From Bacillota bacterium (GTDB lineage: Bacteria; Bacillota; Clostridia; Clostridiales; Clostridiaceae): a stretch of DNA of 61,474 bases. A model generated the notes under the pieces. That model searched no databases and was not told the DNA's origin. It was given only the letters and a program-made list of their open reading frames with translations. A program made the translations under genes and the position numbers. This document shows positions 36,165-46,646 of the stretch, piece after piece. Within the stretch, counting starts at the first letter, position 1; each line of letters begins with the position of its first letter. Location: positions 1-61,474 of the forward strand of contig JAJXWH010000033.1 of the NCBI GenBank assembly GCA_021781745.1. The letters run 5' to 3'.

Positions 36165-38342
36165 ATGAATTCAATTGAAGAAATTATTGCAAAAGAGCTA
36201 GAAATAAAATTAAGTCAAGTTCAAAATGTTATTGGACTTTTGGATGATGGTAATACAGTTCCTTTTATTTCAAGATATAGAAAAGAAGCAACAGGAGGGC
36301 TTTCAGATGAAGTTTTAAGAAAGTTATCTGAGAGACTTACATACTTAAGAAATTTAGAAGAAAGAAAAGCAGATGTTAAAAGATTAATAGAAGAACAAGA
36401 AAAATTTACAGATGAAATAGGCAAGGCCTTAGAAAATGCAACAACTTTAACGGAAGTTGAAGATATATATAGACCTTTTAAACCTAAAAAGAGAACAAAA
36501 GCAACAATTGCTGCAGAGAAGGGATTAAAACCTTTTGCAGAATTAATTTTAGAAGGCAAATTTAGTGGTAATTTAGATGAAGAGGCGGCTAGGTATATAA
36601 GTGAAGAAAAAGGAGTAGCAAGCAGTGAGGAAGCTATTCAAGGGGCACTGGATATAATAGCTGAAAATATATCAGATGAAGCTAAGTATAGAAAATATAT
36701 AAGAGAATTTGTAATAAGAGAAGGAAACATAGAATCAAAAGGAAGCTCTGAAGAGCCAACTCCATATGAAATGTATTATGAATATTCAGAGGCAGTAAAT
36801 AAAATACCACCTCATAGAATACTAGCTATAAATAGAGGAGAAAAAGAAAAAATATTAAGTGTTAAAATTACTGCTAATGAAGATAAAATAATTCAATATT
36901 TAGAGAATCAAATTTTAAAAGGAAATGCTGTTTTAGATGAAAAATTAAAGCTTGCTATAAGAGATTCTCTAAAGAGATTAATCTATCCATCAATAGAAAG
37001 GGAAATTAGAAGTGAGTTAACTGATATTGGTGAAGAAGGAGCTATTAAGATATTTAAAGAGAATCTAAAAGCGTTATTATTACAAGCGCCTATAAAAGGA
37101 AAAGTAGTAATGGGATATGACCCGGGATTTAGAACAGGTTGTAAAATAGCAATATTAGATGCAACTGGGAAGTTCTTAGAAAATACAGCAGTATATCCAA
37201 CTCTTCCTAAAAAGGATATTGAAGGGACAAAGAAAACATTAAAGACTCTTATTGCTAAACATAATGTTGATGTTATTTCTCTTGGTAATGGAACTGCATC
37301 AAGAGAGTCTGAAGAAGTAATTGCCGAAATGCTTACTGAAATTAAAAATGAAACAGGTAAGGAATTAGCTTATGTAATTGTATCTGAAGCTGGGGCATCA
37401 GTTTATTCAGCATCAGAGCTTGCAACTAAGGAATATCCTGACTTAGATGTTACAGTAAGAGGCGCAATTTCTATTGGAAGAAGGCTTCAAGACCCACTTG
37501 CAGAGTTAGTTAAGATAGATCCTAAAGCTATTGGGGTAGGACAATATCAACATGATGTTACTCCTAAGAAATTAGAAGAATCTCTTGCAGGAGTAGTAGA
37601 AGATTCAGTTAACACTGTTGGAGTTGATTTAAATATAGCAACACCATCACTTTTAACACATATTTCAGGAATAAATGCTGCAATAGCTAAAAACATTGTT
37701 GACTATAGAGAAGAAGTTGGACATTTTACTTCAAGAAAAGAGTTATTAAAAGTAAAGAGATTAGGACAAAAGGCTTACGAACAATGTGCAGGGTTCTTAA
37801 GAGTTGATGATAGCAAGGAACCCCTAGACAATACAGCAGTGCACCCTGAGTCTTACGATATAGCTAAAAAACTAATAGAAGTGCTTGGATATAATAAAGA
37901 AGACCTTAAAAACAATAAATTGGGCGATATTGACGAAAGAGCTGAAACTCAAGGCTTAAAGAAGTTAAGTGAGACGTTAGAAGTTGGAGAGATGACATTA
38001 AAGGATATAATAAAAGAGTTAAAGAAGCCAGGAAGAGACCCTAGAGAAGAAATGCCAAAGCCAATACTTAAAACAGGAATAATTGAACTTAAGGATTTAA
38101 AACCAGGAATGGTACTCGCTGGAACTGTTAGAAACGTATCAGACTTTGGTGCTTTTGTAGATATTGGAGTTCATCAAGATGGGTTAGTTCATAAGAGTCA
38201 AATGGCTAATAGATTCGTTAAACATCCTCTAGATATTGTTAAAGTTGGAGATATAGTAAAGGTTGCAATACTTGAAGTTGATGAAAAGAGAAAGAGAATA
38301 TCATTAACTATGAAAGACATTGATGAATCTGTAGAAGTATAG
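36165..38342 (+). CDS. tex: Tex-family RNA-binding protein
   Basis: A 725-residue Tex protein implicated in transcription and RNA handling. Domains in order: helical N-terminal region, YqgF/RNase H-like domain (MGYDPGFRTGCKIAILD, about residues 318-334), helix-hairpin-helix repeats (HISGINAAIAKNIVDYREE, about 501-519) and a C-terminal S1 domain (GMVLAGTVRNVSDFGAFVDIG, about 648-668). The start follows AGGAGG. A Gfo/Idh gene begins 35 bases later and is probably co-transcribed. Confidence 0.95.
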   Translation: MNSIEEIIAKELEIKLSQVQNVIGLLDDGNTVPFISRYRKEATGGLSDEVLRKLSERLTYLRNLEERKADVKRLIEEQEKFTDEIGKALENATTLTEVEDIYRPFKPKKRTKATIAAEKGLKPFAELILEGKFSGNLDEEAARYISEEKGVASSEEAIQGALDIIAENISDEAKYRKYIREFVIREGNIESKGSSEEPTPYEMYYEYSEAVNKIPPHRILAINRGEKEKILSVKITANEDKIIQYLENQILKGNAVLDEKLKLAIRDSLKRLIYPSIEREIRSELTDIGEEGAIKIFKENLKALLLQAPIKGKVVMGYDPGFRTGCKIAILDATGKFLENTAVYPTLPKKDIEGTKKTLKTLIAKHNVDVISLGNGTASRESEEVIAEMLTEIKNETGKELAYVIVSEAGASVYSASELATKEYPDLDVTVRGAISIGRRLQDPLAELVKIDPKAIGVGQYQHDVTPKKLEESLAGVVEDSVNTVGVDLNIATPSLLTHISGINAAIAKNIVDYREEVGHFTSRKELLKVKRLGQKAYEQCAGFLRVDDSKEPLDNTAVHPESYDIAKKLIEVLGYNKEDLKNNKLGDIDERAETQGLKKLSETLEVGEMTLKDIIKELKKPGRDPREEMPKPILKTGIIELKDLKPGMVLAGTVRNVSDFGAFVDIGVHQDGLVHKSQMANRFVKHPLDIVKVGDIVKVAILEVDEKRKRISLTMKDIDESVEV

Positions 38343-38377
38343 TTAAATTACATTGGTTGCATACAGGAGGAATAGCA

Positions 38378-39340
38378 ATGATTAAATGGGGAATTATTGG
38401 GCTTGGGAATATTGCTGCACGTTTTGCAAAGAGTTTATCCAATTCAAGCGAAGGTATACTATATGCAATCGCTTCAAAAACAAAAGAAAAACGTGATGTA
38501 TTTTATGAGCAATATAAATGTGAGAAAATTTATGAAGATTATAATGAATTGCTAAATGATGATAATTTAGATGCAGTTTATATCGCATTGCCTCACGGAT
38601 TTCATAAATATTGGTCAATGCAAGCCTTAAGGCATAAAAAAGCTGTGTTATGTGAAAAGCCTGTAGGTTTGAATGCAGAAGAGATGAAAGAAATAAAAAA
38701 GGAAGCTTTATTGAATAACACATTCTTTATGGAAGCCATGAAAACAAGATTTATTCCGTTAATTCATCAGATTAAAGAAATAATGAGAAATAAAGAAATA
38801 GGAGAAATCACATCTATTGAAGCTAATTTTTGTAATCATGTTAAAGATATTAAAGAAGGTTCATATCTTTTAGATAAAAATCAAGGCGGGGCTTTATTGG
38901 ATGTTGGAATTTATCCTTTATCTTTTGTTATGGATATGATAGATTCGGAAGTTAAGGAAGTTAAATCTGAGATGAAAATTAACGAGTGGGGAGTAGATTC
39001 ATATTTTAAAGCTACGCTAACTTTTGAAAATGGAGTAATAGGAACTATTGAAGGAGCTATTGATAGAGATAAAGAAAGAACCGCTATTATAAAAGGAACA
39101 AAAGGTTATATGGAAATTCCGATTTATAATAGACCTAATAAAGCTATGATTTATTTAAATAATGATGAAGTTTATACAATCGAGGAAGAATTAGAATTTG
39201 ATGATATGTATGCAGAAATTAAGGAAGTGCATGATTGCCTAATGGAATCAAAATTACAAAGCGAAAACTTAACTTTAGATGAGTCAATTCGTGTAATGGA
39301 AGCATTAGATGATATTAGAAAGAATGCAGTATTAAGCTAG
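38378..39340 (+). CDS. Gfo/Idh/MocA family oxidoreductase
   Basis: A 320-residue NAD(P)-dependent oxidoreductase of the glucose-fructose oxidoreductase family. It has an N-terminal Rossmann motif (GIIGLGNIAARFA, residues 5-17), the family EKP motif (CEKPVGLN, about 90-97) and a C-terminal alpha/beta domain with GGALLDVGIYPLSF. The substrate is probably a sugar or polyol derivative but is not determined. The start at 38378 follows AGGAGG. It sits between tex and a DMT permease. Confidence 0.92.
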   Translation: MIKWGIIGLGNIAARFAKSLSNSSEGILYAIASKTKEKRDVFYEQYKCEKIYEDYNELLNDDNLDAVYIALPHGFHKYWSMQALRHKKAVLCEKPVGLNAEEMKEIKKEALLNNTFFMEAMKTRFIPLIHQIKEIMRNKEIGEITSIEANFCNHVKDIKEGSYLLDKNQGGALLDVGIYPLSFVMDMIDSEVKEVKSEMKINEWGVDSYFKATLTFENGVIGTIEGAIDRDKERTAIIKGTKGYMEIPIYNRPNKAMIYLNNDEVYTIEEELEFDDMYAEIKEVHDCLMESKLQSENLTLDESIRVMEALDDIRKNAVLS

Positions 39341-39374
39341 ATTTACCATACTAGTCAGGAGAGAAATATACAAA

Positions 39375-40307
39375 ATGGATAAAATTAAATTTTATACGGA
39401 TAGAAAAAACATAGTTATTTTGGCAGCTTTATGTTGCCTTTTATGGGGAAGTGCTTATCCATCTATTAAATTAGGATACTCATTATTTAACATAAATGAT
39501 TTAGGTTCCAAACTGGTTTTTGCAGGATATAGATTTACTCTTGCAGGCATTTTTATACTTATATTTGAGCTTATAAAAAATAGAACTTTATTTGAATTTT
39601 CTAAAAAGCAGCTTTGCCAAGTTACATTATTAGGACTAACCCAAACTGCACTCCAATATATATTTTTTTATGTAGGAATGTCGTATACTACTGGAGTAAG
39701 GGGCTCCATAATAAACGGAACAGGCACCTTTGTAAGCATTATTTTAGCTCATTTTATTTATAAAAATGATAAGCTTAGTCTTAATAAAATAATAGGATGT
39801 ATTATAGGCTTTTTAGGTGTAGTAATTGTAAACTTGAATGGGAAATCCTTGGGCGGAACTTCAGTGACTCTCAGAGGGGAAGGCTTTATAATGATAGCTG
39901 CGATTATATTTGCTGTTTCAGCAATATATGGGAAGAGAATAACTCAGACCCAAGAGCCATCAAGAGTAACTGGGATTCAATTATTTATAGGAGGAGTTAT
40001 ACTAACAATTTTAGGGGTTGTTTTTGGTGGTACCCTAAAAGGGTTTACAGTAGTATCTACATGCCTTCTAATATATATGGCACTACTATCTTCAGTGGCC
40101 TTTGTTGTATGGACGCAGTTACTTAAATACAACAAGGTAGGAATAATATCAGTTTTTAACTTCTTAATACCTGTGTTTGGAACATTGTTGTCGGGTATAA
40201 TTTTAGGAGAAAATATATTTGATATTAGAATATTAATAGCATTAATTTTAGTTTGTTACGGAATATTCTTAGTTTATAGAGTAAAAAAGAAAAGTTATTC
40301 AATATAA
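39375..40307 (+). CDS. EamA/DMT-family permease
   Basis: A 310-residue protein with ten hydrophobic helices in two repeated halves, as in EamA drug/metabolite exporters. LLWGSAYPSIKLGY lies at the start of the first repeat, and FLIPVFGTLLSGIILGE in the second is the family's typical motif. It follows the oxidoreductase gene by 34 bases with GGAG upstream. The substrate is unknown. Confidence 0.9.
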   Translation: MDKIKFYTDRKNIVILAALCCLLWGSAYPSIKLGYSLFNINDLGSKLVFAGYRFTLAGIFILIFELIKNRTLFEFSKKQLCQVTLLGLTQTALQYIFFYVGMSYTTGVRGSIINGTGTFVSIILAHFIYKNDKLSLNKIIGCIIGFLGVVIVNLNGKSLGGTSVTLRGEGFIMIAAIIFAVSAIYGKRITQTQEPSRVTGIQLFIGGVILTILGVVFGGTLKGFTVVSTCLLIYMALLSSVAFVVWTQLLKYNKVGIISVFNFLIPVFGTLLSGIILGENIFDIRILIALILVCYGIFLVYRVKKKSYSI

Positions 40308-40510
40308 TCAAATAACATAAATTAAAATTGATATTTCATAAAATTTAGAATACAAAACAATTACAACCATAAGAATTGAAATATAAGTTTAAAATATAAG
40401 CTAATTTGAATAAACATTAATTTGAAAGAATTTATTATATGAAGTATTATTAACTTAAAAGAAGAGAATGTTTCGAAATATTAAATAATTTTTATATATG
40501 GAGGTAATAA

Positions 40511-40816
40511 ATGAGAGTTAAATGTATTGATAATAATCTTTGTTCAACACTAACATTAAATAAAGAATATTCAGTAATTGAAGAAGCACCTGAATATTAT
40601 GTAATTGTTGATGATGTAAATAATGAAACAACTTGCAGAAAAACAAGATTTGCAGTTGTTGAAGATGGCGGTATAACAAAAAAAGCAAAAGCTACAATTA
40701 CAGAATTAAATTATCAGTTAGAAAACGAGTTTAGAGATATAAAGCAATTTACTATCAGAAAAAATTCTAAAGGTGAAATGAAAGAGATATCTATAAAATT
40801 TAAATATGATGTATAG
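40511..40816 (+). CDS. Small soluble protein, possible SH3-like fold
   Basis: A 101-residue protein. The first 55 residues (MRVKCIDNNLCSTLTLNKEY, then EEAPEYYVIVDD) have the short beta-strand pattern of small clostridial and phage SH3-like proteins; the rest is charged and helical, ending in a beta-rich tail. It has a GGAGG ribosome binding site and its own terminator-like hairpin. No function can be assigned. Confidence 0.65.
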   Translation: MRVKCIDNNLCSTLTLNKEYSVIEEAPEYYVIVDDVNNETTCRKTRFAVVEDGGITKKAKATITELNYQLENEFRDIKQFTIRKNSKGEMKEISIKFKYDV

Positions 40817-40889
40817 AAGATTTTATAAACGGAAGTAAGGAATCACCTATACTAATTGTCATAGAAAAAAGTAGTATAATTAAAATTAT

Positions 40890-40938
40890 AAATGCATTGG
40901 TTCATAGAATTAAAATTCTCGCGAGCTAATGCATTTTT
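40890..40938 (+). terminator. Terminator after the 101-residue gene
   Basis: AAATGCATT (40890-40898) pairs with AATGCATTT (40928-40936), enclosing GAATT-AAAATTC, followed by T residues. TATAAT at 40875-40880 lies just upstream, so a minute separate transcript is conceivable. Confidence 0.6.
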
Positions 40939-41119
40939 ATTGTATTCAATATTTTAACGGACGAGGCGAGTAACTTTAGGACAAAATTAGATAAAGTATA
41001 CAAGAATTTAACATAATTTTAAAGAGGAGTAAAGAAATCATGTATATAATATTAAAATATGAGAGGATTGTATTATTTTGGTATAAAAAATACTATATGA
41101 GATATAGGGGAGATTGAGA

Positions 41120-42838
41120 ATGATTAATAATCTAAGGGTTAAAAAGAAAATATTTATGCTTTCATTTATAATGATGCTATTAATTATTATTGTTGGATCA
41201 ATAGGGTACTATTATAATTCAAAAGCTAATAGGGATATGACATCATTATATAAGAATAGAACTTTTGCAATAAAGTATTTAATGGATAATAGAAATCAAG
41301 CAAGGGCAATAGAGGCGGATATCTACAATATTTTTCTGAATGTAGGAGATACGGATAAGCAAAATTTATTACTTAAAGACATAAATGATAGAAAAAAGAT
41401 ATTTGATGATAATTTTGAAAACTATAAGAAAAACGACCTTGATTCCTATGAAAAAGATATTGTTCCAGTACTTGAGAATAATTTAGCTAAATATCGAGAA
41501 GTAAGAGATGAGGCGATTAAACTAGCATTAGAAGGAAAACAAAATGAAGCCATTGAAAAGTTTACTACAATTCAAAATACAATAACTGATTTTCATCAGA
41601 ACTTAAAAGATTTAGGCGCTTACAATCAAAATGCTGCAGACGAGATTAATAGTCAGAATGATATAGATTATGAATATAATATGAAAATATTTTTATTAGT
41701 TATAGGTTTTTCAATTATACTCTCATTTTTAGGTACACATTTTATTTCAAAAAATATTTCAAATGCGCTAGAAGTATCAGTAAATCATTTAAAACTTATA
41801 GCTAAAGGAAACTTAAGTACGCAAGTACCTGAGAAGCTCATGAAGAGAAAAGATGAGATGGGGGAAATTTTCGATGCAATTCATGTAATGCAAAATGATA
41901 TTGGGAATTTAATAGATGAAATAATTCATGAAGCTCATGATATGAGTGTTTCTAGTAAAGAATTGTCGCTTATAGTAGGTGATCTTACATTAAAATCGGA
42001 GGACATAAAAAAGGTAGTAAATAGTATATCAGAAGATGTACAGGAAACTAGTGCAGCTTCAGAAGAAATAAGTGCCTCTATACAAGAAGTAGATTCAAGT
42101 ATTAATGTTCTTTCAAGCAAAGCTATGGAAGGAAGTAACAATGCTAATGAATCTAAAAATAGAGCTTTAGATGTCCAAAGAAAAGGCAAATCATCAGTAG
42201 AAGAAACAAGAAAATTGTACGAGGAAAAAAAGGAAAAAAGCTTGAAAGCAATTGAAGATGGAAAAGTTGTCGAAACAATTAAAGTAATGGCTGATACAAT
42301 CGCAGATATATCAGAACAAACAAATTTGCTTGCTCTTAATGCAGCAATTGAAGCAGCAAGAGCCGGAGAACAAGGGAAAGGGTTTGCAGTAGTAGCAGAA
42401 GAGGTAAGGAGTTTAGCAGAACAATCATCAGAAGCAGTCACTAACATAAAAGATACAATAGTAAAAGTTCAGACAGCATTTAAAAATCTTTCAAATAATA
42501 GTAAGGATGTATTGAACTTTATAAAGGATACTGTAGATCCTCAGTTTGAAAGCATGAAAGATATGGGAGATCAATATCATAGTGATGCAGAGTTTGTAAC
42601 TAATATGTCAGAAGAGATAGCTTCTATGTCAGAGGAGCTTACAGCTACAATAAATCAAGTAAGTGAAGCAATACAAAATACTGCTATTACCGCACAAAAA
42701 TCATCTGAAAATACAGAAGCTATAAAAAATAACATTGATGAAACAACAAAAGTTATAGAACAGGTTAAGGTAGCAGCACAAAATCAAGCTGAACTTTCCG
42801 AAAAACTTAGTAAAATGGTGCAAAACTTTATAATTTAG
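41120..42838 (+). CDS. Methyl-accepting chemotaxis protein
   Basis: A 572-residue chemoreceptor. Two transmembrane helices (about residues 10-30 and 190-210) flank a helical-bundle sensor domain of the 4HB type, followed by HAMP and a long coiled-coil signalling domain with the hairpin tip [21 protein letters not shown] and [15 protein letters not shown]. The start ATG at 41120 follows AGGGGAG; TTG at 41114 is less likely. The ligand is unknown. No other chemotaxis gene is nearby. Confidence 0.94.
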   Translation: MINNLRVKKKIFMLSFIMMLLIIIVGSIGYYYNSKANRDMTSLYKNRTFAIKYLMDNRNQARAIEADIYNIFLNVGDTDKQNLLLKDINDRKKIFDDNFENYKKNDLDSYEKDIVPVLENNLAKYREVRDEAIKLALEGKQNEAIEKFTTIQNTITDFHQNLKDLGAYNQNAADEINSQNDIDYEYNMKIFLLVIGFSIILSFLGTHFISKNISNALEVSVNHLKLIAKGNLSTQVPEKLMKRKDEMGEIFDAIHVMQNDIGNLIDEIIHEAHDMSVSSKELSLIVGDLTLKSEDIKKVVNSISEDVQETSAASEEISASIQEVDSSINVLSSKAMEGSNNANESKNRALDVQRKGKSSVEETRKLYEEKKEKSLKAIEDGKVVETIKVMADTIADISEQTNLLALNAAIEAARAGEQGKGFAVVAEEVRSLAEQSSEAVTNIKDTIVKVQTAFKNLSNNSKDVLNFIKDTVDPQFESMKDMGDQYHSDAEFVTNMSEEIASMSEELTATINQVSEAIQNTAITAQKSSENTEAIKNNIDETTKVIEQVKVAAQNQAELSEKLSKMVQNFII

Positions 42839-42896
42839 TGATTATGATTATTCAAATAGTAATGTACTATTTTATTTCAATTCTATTAAGAATAGG

Positions 42897-42935
42897 TAGG
42901 AACACAAATAAAAAAGTGTTCCTATTTTGTTTTTT
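42897..42935 (+). terminator. Terminator after the chemoreceptor gene
   Basis: TAGGAACAC (42897-42905) pairs with GTGTTCCTA (42916-42924), followed by TTTTGTTTTTT. It overlaps the last codons of the convergent padR gene. Confidence 0.88.
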
Positions 42936-43476
42936 GTGATATTCTTTTTAAACAATCTTTAAGCCAGTCTATGTAACTCTTTTCTCTCATAATGGCACCA
43001 TTTAAAACAATATAATCGCCAAAGCCAGGAAAAGAAACTTTAGATATGTCCTTTTTCTTTAAAAGTTCTTCCATAGAATTTTCTAGATATTCTAATCTTT
43101 CAGAATGCTTAGTTAAGGCACTTTGAAATTGGGTTGACAAAGTATCTATATCCATTTCATCACAGAAATAAGCCTTTAATCTAAAAATATCTTTTGGAGT
43201 TGGTTCAAGAGGATCATCTTTTGCAAGCCATTTTTGAAAACTCTTCTTTCCTTTTTCAGTTATTGTATATAATTTTTTTTCTAATTTTTCACCTTGTATA
43301 ACTGTTTCGTAGGAAATAAGGCCTTCATCTGTCAGTTTTTTTAATTCGGGATATATTTGGCTATGTTTAGCATACCAAAATTCTACTAAACCTTCGTTAA
43401 AAGATTTAGTTATATCATATCCTGTTAATGGGCTTCTATTAATAAGCCCCAAAATCGCATATTTTAAAGTTCTCAT
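42922..43476 (-). CDS. PadR-family transcriptional regulator
   Basis: A 184-residue PadR repressor of the longer subfamily. The N-terminal winged helix (ILGLINRSPLTGYDITKSF, then HSQIYPELKKLTDEGLI) is followed by a C-terminal helical dimerisation domain. The start is supported by GAGGTG on the minus strand. It diverges from the 2-enoate reductase gene, whose promoter carries a 24-bp palindrome of PadR type. It should repress that gene until a phenolic or cinnamate-like ligand is bound; the ligand is inference. Confidence 0.93.
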   Translation of the reverse strand: MRTLKYAILGLINRSPLTGYDITKSFNEGLVEFWYAKHSQIYPELKKLTDEGLISYETVIQGEKLEKKLYTITEKGKKSFQKWLAKDDPLEPTPKDIFRLKAYFCDEMDIDTLSTQFQSALTKHSERLEYLENSMEELLKKKDISKVSFPGFGDYIVLNGAIMREKSYIDWLKDCLKRISQKTK

Positions 43477-43554
43477 ATACTATTAGCACCTCGTTTTTAA
43501 TATATAATCATTTTACCATGCTTAAATATAAAGTAAAGTAGGATATGATTAATA

Positions 43555-43578
43555 AAACATGTCAATATTGACATGTTT
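43555..43578. promoter_or_regulatory. PadR operator, 24-bp perfect palindrome
   Basis: AAACATGTCAAT (43555-43566) is followed directly by its exact reverse complement (43567-43578). It contains the ATGT-N8-ACAT pattern known for PadR-family operators and covers the -35 box of the enoate reductase promoter. Confidence 0.8.
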
Positions 43579-43597
43579 AGTTACATGAGAATATAAT
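43568..43597 (+). promoter_or_regulatory. Sigma-A promoter of the 2-enoate reductase gene
   Basis: TTGACA (43568-43573), an 18-base spacer and TATAAT (43592-43597): both boxes are consensus, with the -35 inside the PadR palindrome. Confidence 0.8.
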
Positions 43598-43671
43598 ATA
43601 AGAGTAGGAGTTAGTGTAATTACATTATTATATTAAACGTTTAAAAAAATTTTGACTTTGGGAGGATATGT

Positions 43672-45666
43672 ATGAACAAGTATAAGAAATTATTTGAACC
43701 AGTTATGATTGGTAAATGCGAAATAAAAAATCGTTTTGCATTAGCCCCAATGGGACCACTTGGATTAGCTGATAGTGAAGGCGGGTTTAACCAAAGAGGA
43801 ATCGATTATTATACTGAAAGAGCTAAAGGTGGGACAGGCTTAATTATTACAGGAGTAACTTTTGTGGATAATGAAGTTGAAGAACATGGTATGCCAAATG
43901 TTCCATGCCCTACACATAATCCAGTACAATTTGTTAGAACAGGGAGGGAAATGACTGAAAGAATACATGCATATAATGCAAAAGTATTTTTACAAATGTC
44001 AGGTGGATTTGGAAGAGTTACAATCCCAACTAACCTTGGAGAATTTCCTCCAGTAGCACCATCACCAATTCAACATAGATGGATTGATAAAATTTGCCGT
44101 GAACTTACAGTAGATGAAATTAAATCAATAGTTAAAAAGTTTGGAGATGGAGCTTTCAATGCTAAGAGAGCTGGCTTTGATGGAGTTCAAATTCATGCTG
44201 TTCATGAAGGATACCTTATAGATCAATTTGCTATTTCATTATTTAATCATAGAACTGATGAATATGGTGGAAGCTTGGAAAACAGGCTTCGTTTTGCACG
44301 TGAGATAGTGGAAGAAATTAAAAATAGATGTGGAGAAGATTTCCCAGTAACACTTAGATATTCACCAAAGAGTTTTATAAAAGATTTGAGAGATGGAGCA
44401 CTTCCTGGTGAAGAGTTTGTTGAGAAGGGAAGAGATCTAGACGAAGGAATAGAAGCAGCTAAACTGCTTGTATCATATGGATATGACTCATTAGATACAG
44501 ATGTTGGCTCCTATGATTCATGGTGGTGGAGCCATCCTCCTATGTATCAAGAAAAAGGACTATATAGACCATATGCTAAGTTAATGAAGGAAACTGTAGA
44601 TGTTCAAATTATATGTGCAGGAAGAATGGATGATCCTGATATGGCTTTAGAAGCTATTGAAAATGGTACATGCGATATTATAAGTCTTGGAAGGCCACTT
44701 CTTGCTGATCCTGATTATGTAAACAAACTAAGAGCTAATAAAATCAAGTCTATTAGACCATGTATATCATGTCAGGAAGGATGTATGGGGCGTATTCAAC
44801 ACTACTCAATGCTTAATTGTGCTGTAAATCCTCAGGCATGTAGGGAAAGAGATAATGGACTTACATCTATACTAAAGAAGAAAAAGGTTCTAATAGTTGG
44901 TGGTGGAGTAGCTGGATGTGAAGCAGCAAGAGTTTTAGCTTTAAGAGGCCATGAACCAGTAGTTTATGAAAAGAGTGATAAATTAGGTGGGAATCTTATT
45001 CCAGGAGGAACACCAGATTTTAAAGAAGATGATATTGCATTAGCTGGCTGGTATACACATACATTAAAAGAATTAAATGTAGAAGTTAATTTAAACAGTG
45101 AAGTTACTAAAGAGCAAATCTTAAATTCTTATGCAGATACCGTAATAATTGCTACCGGCTCAACTCCAAAAGTATTTTCACTTGGAGATGATGATAAAGT
45201 ATTTGCAGCAGCGGATGTATTATTAGGAAAGAAAGATGCAGGAAATAACACTGTTGTAGTTGGTGGTGGATTAGTTGGTTGTGAGTTGGCACTTGATCTG
45301 GCTAAAAAAGGTAAGAAAGTAACTATAGTAGAGGCATTGCATAAAATTCTTGCACTAAATGGACCATTATGTTCTGCAAATAGCGAAATGCTTGAAAGAT
45401 TAATTCCATTTAATAATATTGATGTGAAAACAAATGCAAAGGTTAAAGCATATAAAGCTGGAATTTTAGAAATGGAAACAGAAAATGGAGTAGAAAAGCT
45501 TGAATGTGATTCGGTAATACTTTCAGTAGGATACAAAGAGGAAGATTCTTTATACAAAGAATTAGAATTTGAAATTCCTGAAATTCACCTTTTAGGTGAT
45601 GCACGTAAAGTTTCAAATATTATGTATGCTATTTGGGATGCTTATGAAGTAGCTAATCACATATAG
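43672..45666 (+). CDS. enr: 2-enoate reductase / OYE-family flavoenzyme
   Basis: A 664-residue NADH-dependent flavoprotein of the old yellow enzyme / 2,4-dienoyl-CoA reductase type. An N-terminal TIM barrel (residues 1-350) binds FMN and contains IHAVHEGYLIDQF. The [4Fe-4S] motif CISCQEGC (about 364-371) with a later cysteine follows. The C-terminal half binds FAD and NAD (VLIVGGGVAGCEAARVLALRG and TVVVGGGLVGCELALDLA). Size and layout match clostridial 2-enoate and cinnamate reductases, which saturate alpha,beta-unsaturated acids. The PadR repressor next door supports an aromatic or enoate substrate. A strong promoter and terminator frame the gene. Confidence 0.9.
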   Translation: MNKYKKLFEPVMIGKCEIKNRFALAPMGPLGLADSEGGFNQRGIDYYTERAKGGTGLIITGVTFVDNEVEEHGMPNVPCPTHNPVQFVRTGREMTERIHAYNAKVFLQMSGGFGRVTIPTNLGEFPPVAPSPIQHRWIDKICRELTVDEIKSIVKKFGDGAFNAKRAGFDGVQIHAVHEGYLIDQFAISLFNHRTDEYGGSLENRLRFAREIVEEIKNRCGEDFPVTLRYSPKSFIKDLRDGALPGEEFVEKGRDLDEGIEAAKLLVSYGYDSLDTDVGSYDSWWWSHPPMYQEKGLYRPYAKLMKETVDVQIICAGRMDDPDMALEAIENGTCDIISLGRPLLADPDYVNKLRANKIKSIRPCISCQEGCMGRIQHYSMLNCAVNPQACRERDNGLTSILKKKKVLIVGGGVAGCEAARVLALRGHEPVVYEKSDKLGGNLIPGGTPDFKEDDIALAGWYTHTLKELNVEVNLNSEVTKEQILNSYADTVIIATGSTPKVFSLGDDDKVFAAADVLLGKKDAGNNTVVVGGGLVGCELALDLAKKGKKVTIVEALHKILALNGPLCSANSEMLERLIPFNNIDVKTNAKVKAYKAGILEMETENGVEKLECDSVILSVGYKEEDSLYKELEFEIPEIHLLGDARKVSNIMYAIWDAYEVANHI

Positions 45667-45682
45667 TTCTTAACCTAATACC

Positions 45683-45730
45683 AATAAAGTGCTATGTAAA
45701 TTATATACATAGCACTTTATTAGTGATTTT
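45683..45730 (+). terminator. Terminator after the enoate reductase gene
   Basis: A perfect 16-bp stem: 45683-45698 (AATAAAGTGCTATGTA) with its complement at 45706-45721, followed by AGTGATTTT. Confidence 0.8.
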
Positions 45731-45760
45731 GATTAAAGTGTGTAAAAGGAGAATTTAAAT

Positions 45761-46627
45761 ATGAGTAATGATGAAAGAACATTAGAAATGATAGAGAACA
45801 TGAGAAAAGAAAATAAAGTAAGAGCAGGAAAACTAACAATTTTAGGGGAAGAAATTTTTATTCCAACAAGAGATGGTAAAACTCGCTGCTTAATTTATAA
45901 AACTAAAAATAATTTAAAGGCACCAGTATTTTTTGATGTTCATGGTGGTGGTTTTGTAACAGGGATTCCTGAAGATGATGATAAATTTTGTGATTTAGTT
46001 AGAAATGAACTTGATATAACTGTTATTTCAATTGATTATAGGCTTGCGCCTGAGTATAAATGCCCAACAGATAAAAATGATGTTTTTGATGTAGTGGATT
46101 ATGTAAGTTCTAATAGCAAAGAGTTTGGAATTGATTCGTATAGCATGGCAATCGGCGGACATAGTGCTGGAGCTAATATTTCAACAGTGGTGTGCATGAT
46201 GGCAAAGGAAGCAAAGAAGTTTTAATTCAAATGTCAGATTCTTGACTATCCTCCACTTGATTTAGCAACACCAGCAATAGAAAAATTCTATACGGAAGGT
46301 GCAATCCCGCCTGAAATAGCTGCAATTTTCGATAAGTGTTATAGTCAGGAAGAATATGCCAAAAATCCATACTGCTCTCCAGTATATGCAACAAATGAAG
46401 AATTAATAGATTTAGCACCAGCGATTGTAATTACATGTGAAATAGATTCACTTAGAGATGAAGCAGAAAACTACGCCCAAAAATTAATAGGGGCAGGTGT
46501 TGAAATAAATGCAAAAAGATTTTATGGAGTAAGGCATGGTTTTACAATCGAGGACTTTGAATTACCGGAAAGCAAAGAAGCACATAAGATGATGATTGAT
46601 GGATTAAGAAAATATTTATTTAAATAA
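45761..46627 (+). pseudogene. Alpha/beta-hydrolase (HSL-type esterase) interrupted by an in-frame TAA
   Basis: The first 154 codons carry the oxyanion motif HGGGF and the nucleophile GHSAGAN, then stop at TAA (46223-46225). The very next codon continues in the same frame for 133 more codons, with LDYPPLDLATP, the acid residue region TCEIDSLRDEAENYA and the catalytic histidine in RHGFTIEDF, ending at TAA 46625-46627. The intact length (288 sense codons plus the internal stop) is normal for acetyl-esterase-type hydrolases. All triad residues survive, so the stop looks recent: a point mutation, a sequencing error, or conceivably readthrough. The first half alone lacks Asp and His and should be inactive. 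Confidence 0.85.
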
Positions 46628-46646
46628 TATCTTTAAAACTTAAATT

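Noticed and set aside
41935..42447. 170-codon minus-strand frame within the chemoreceptor gene
   Set aside because: It is a shadow of the strongly supported plus-strand coding sequence, with no ribosome binding site or family resemblance.
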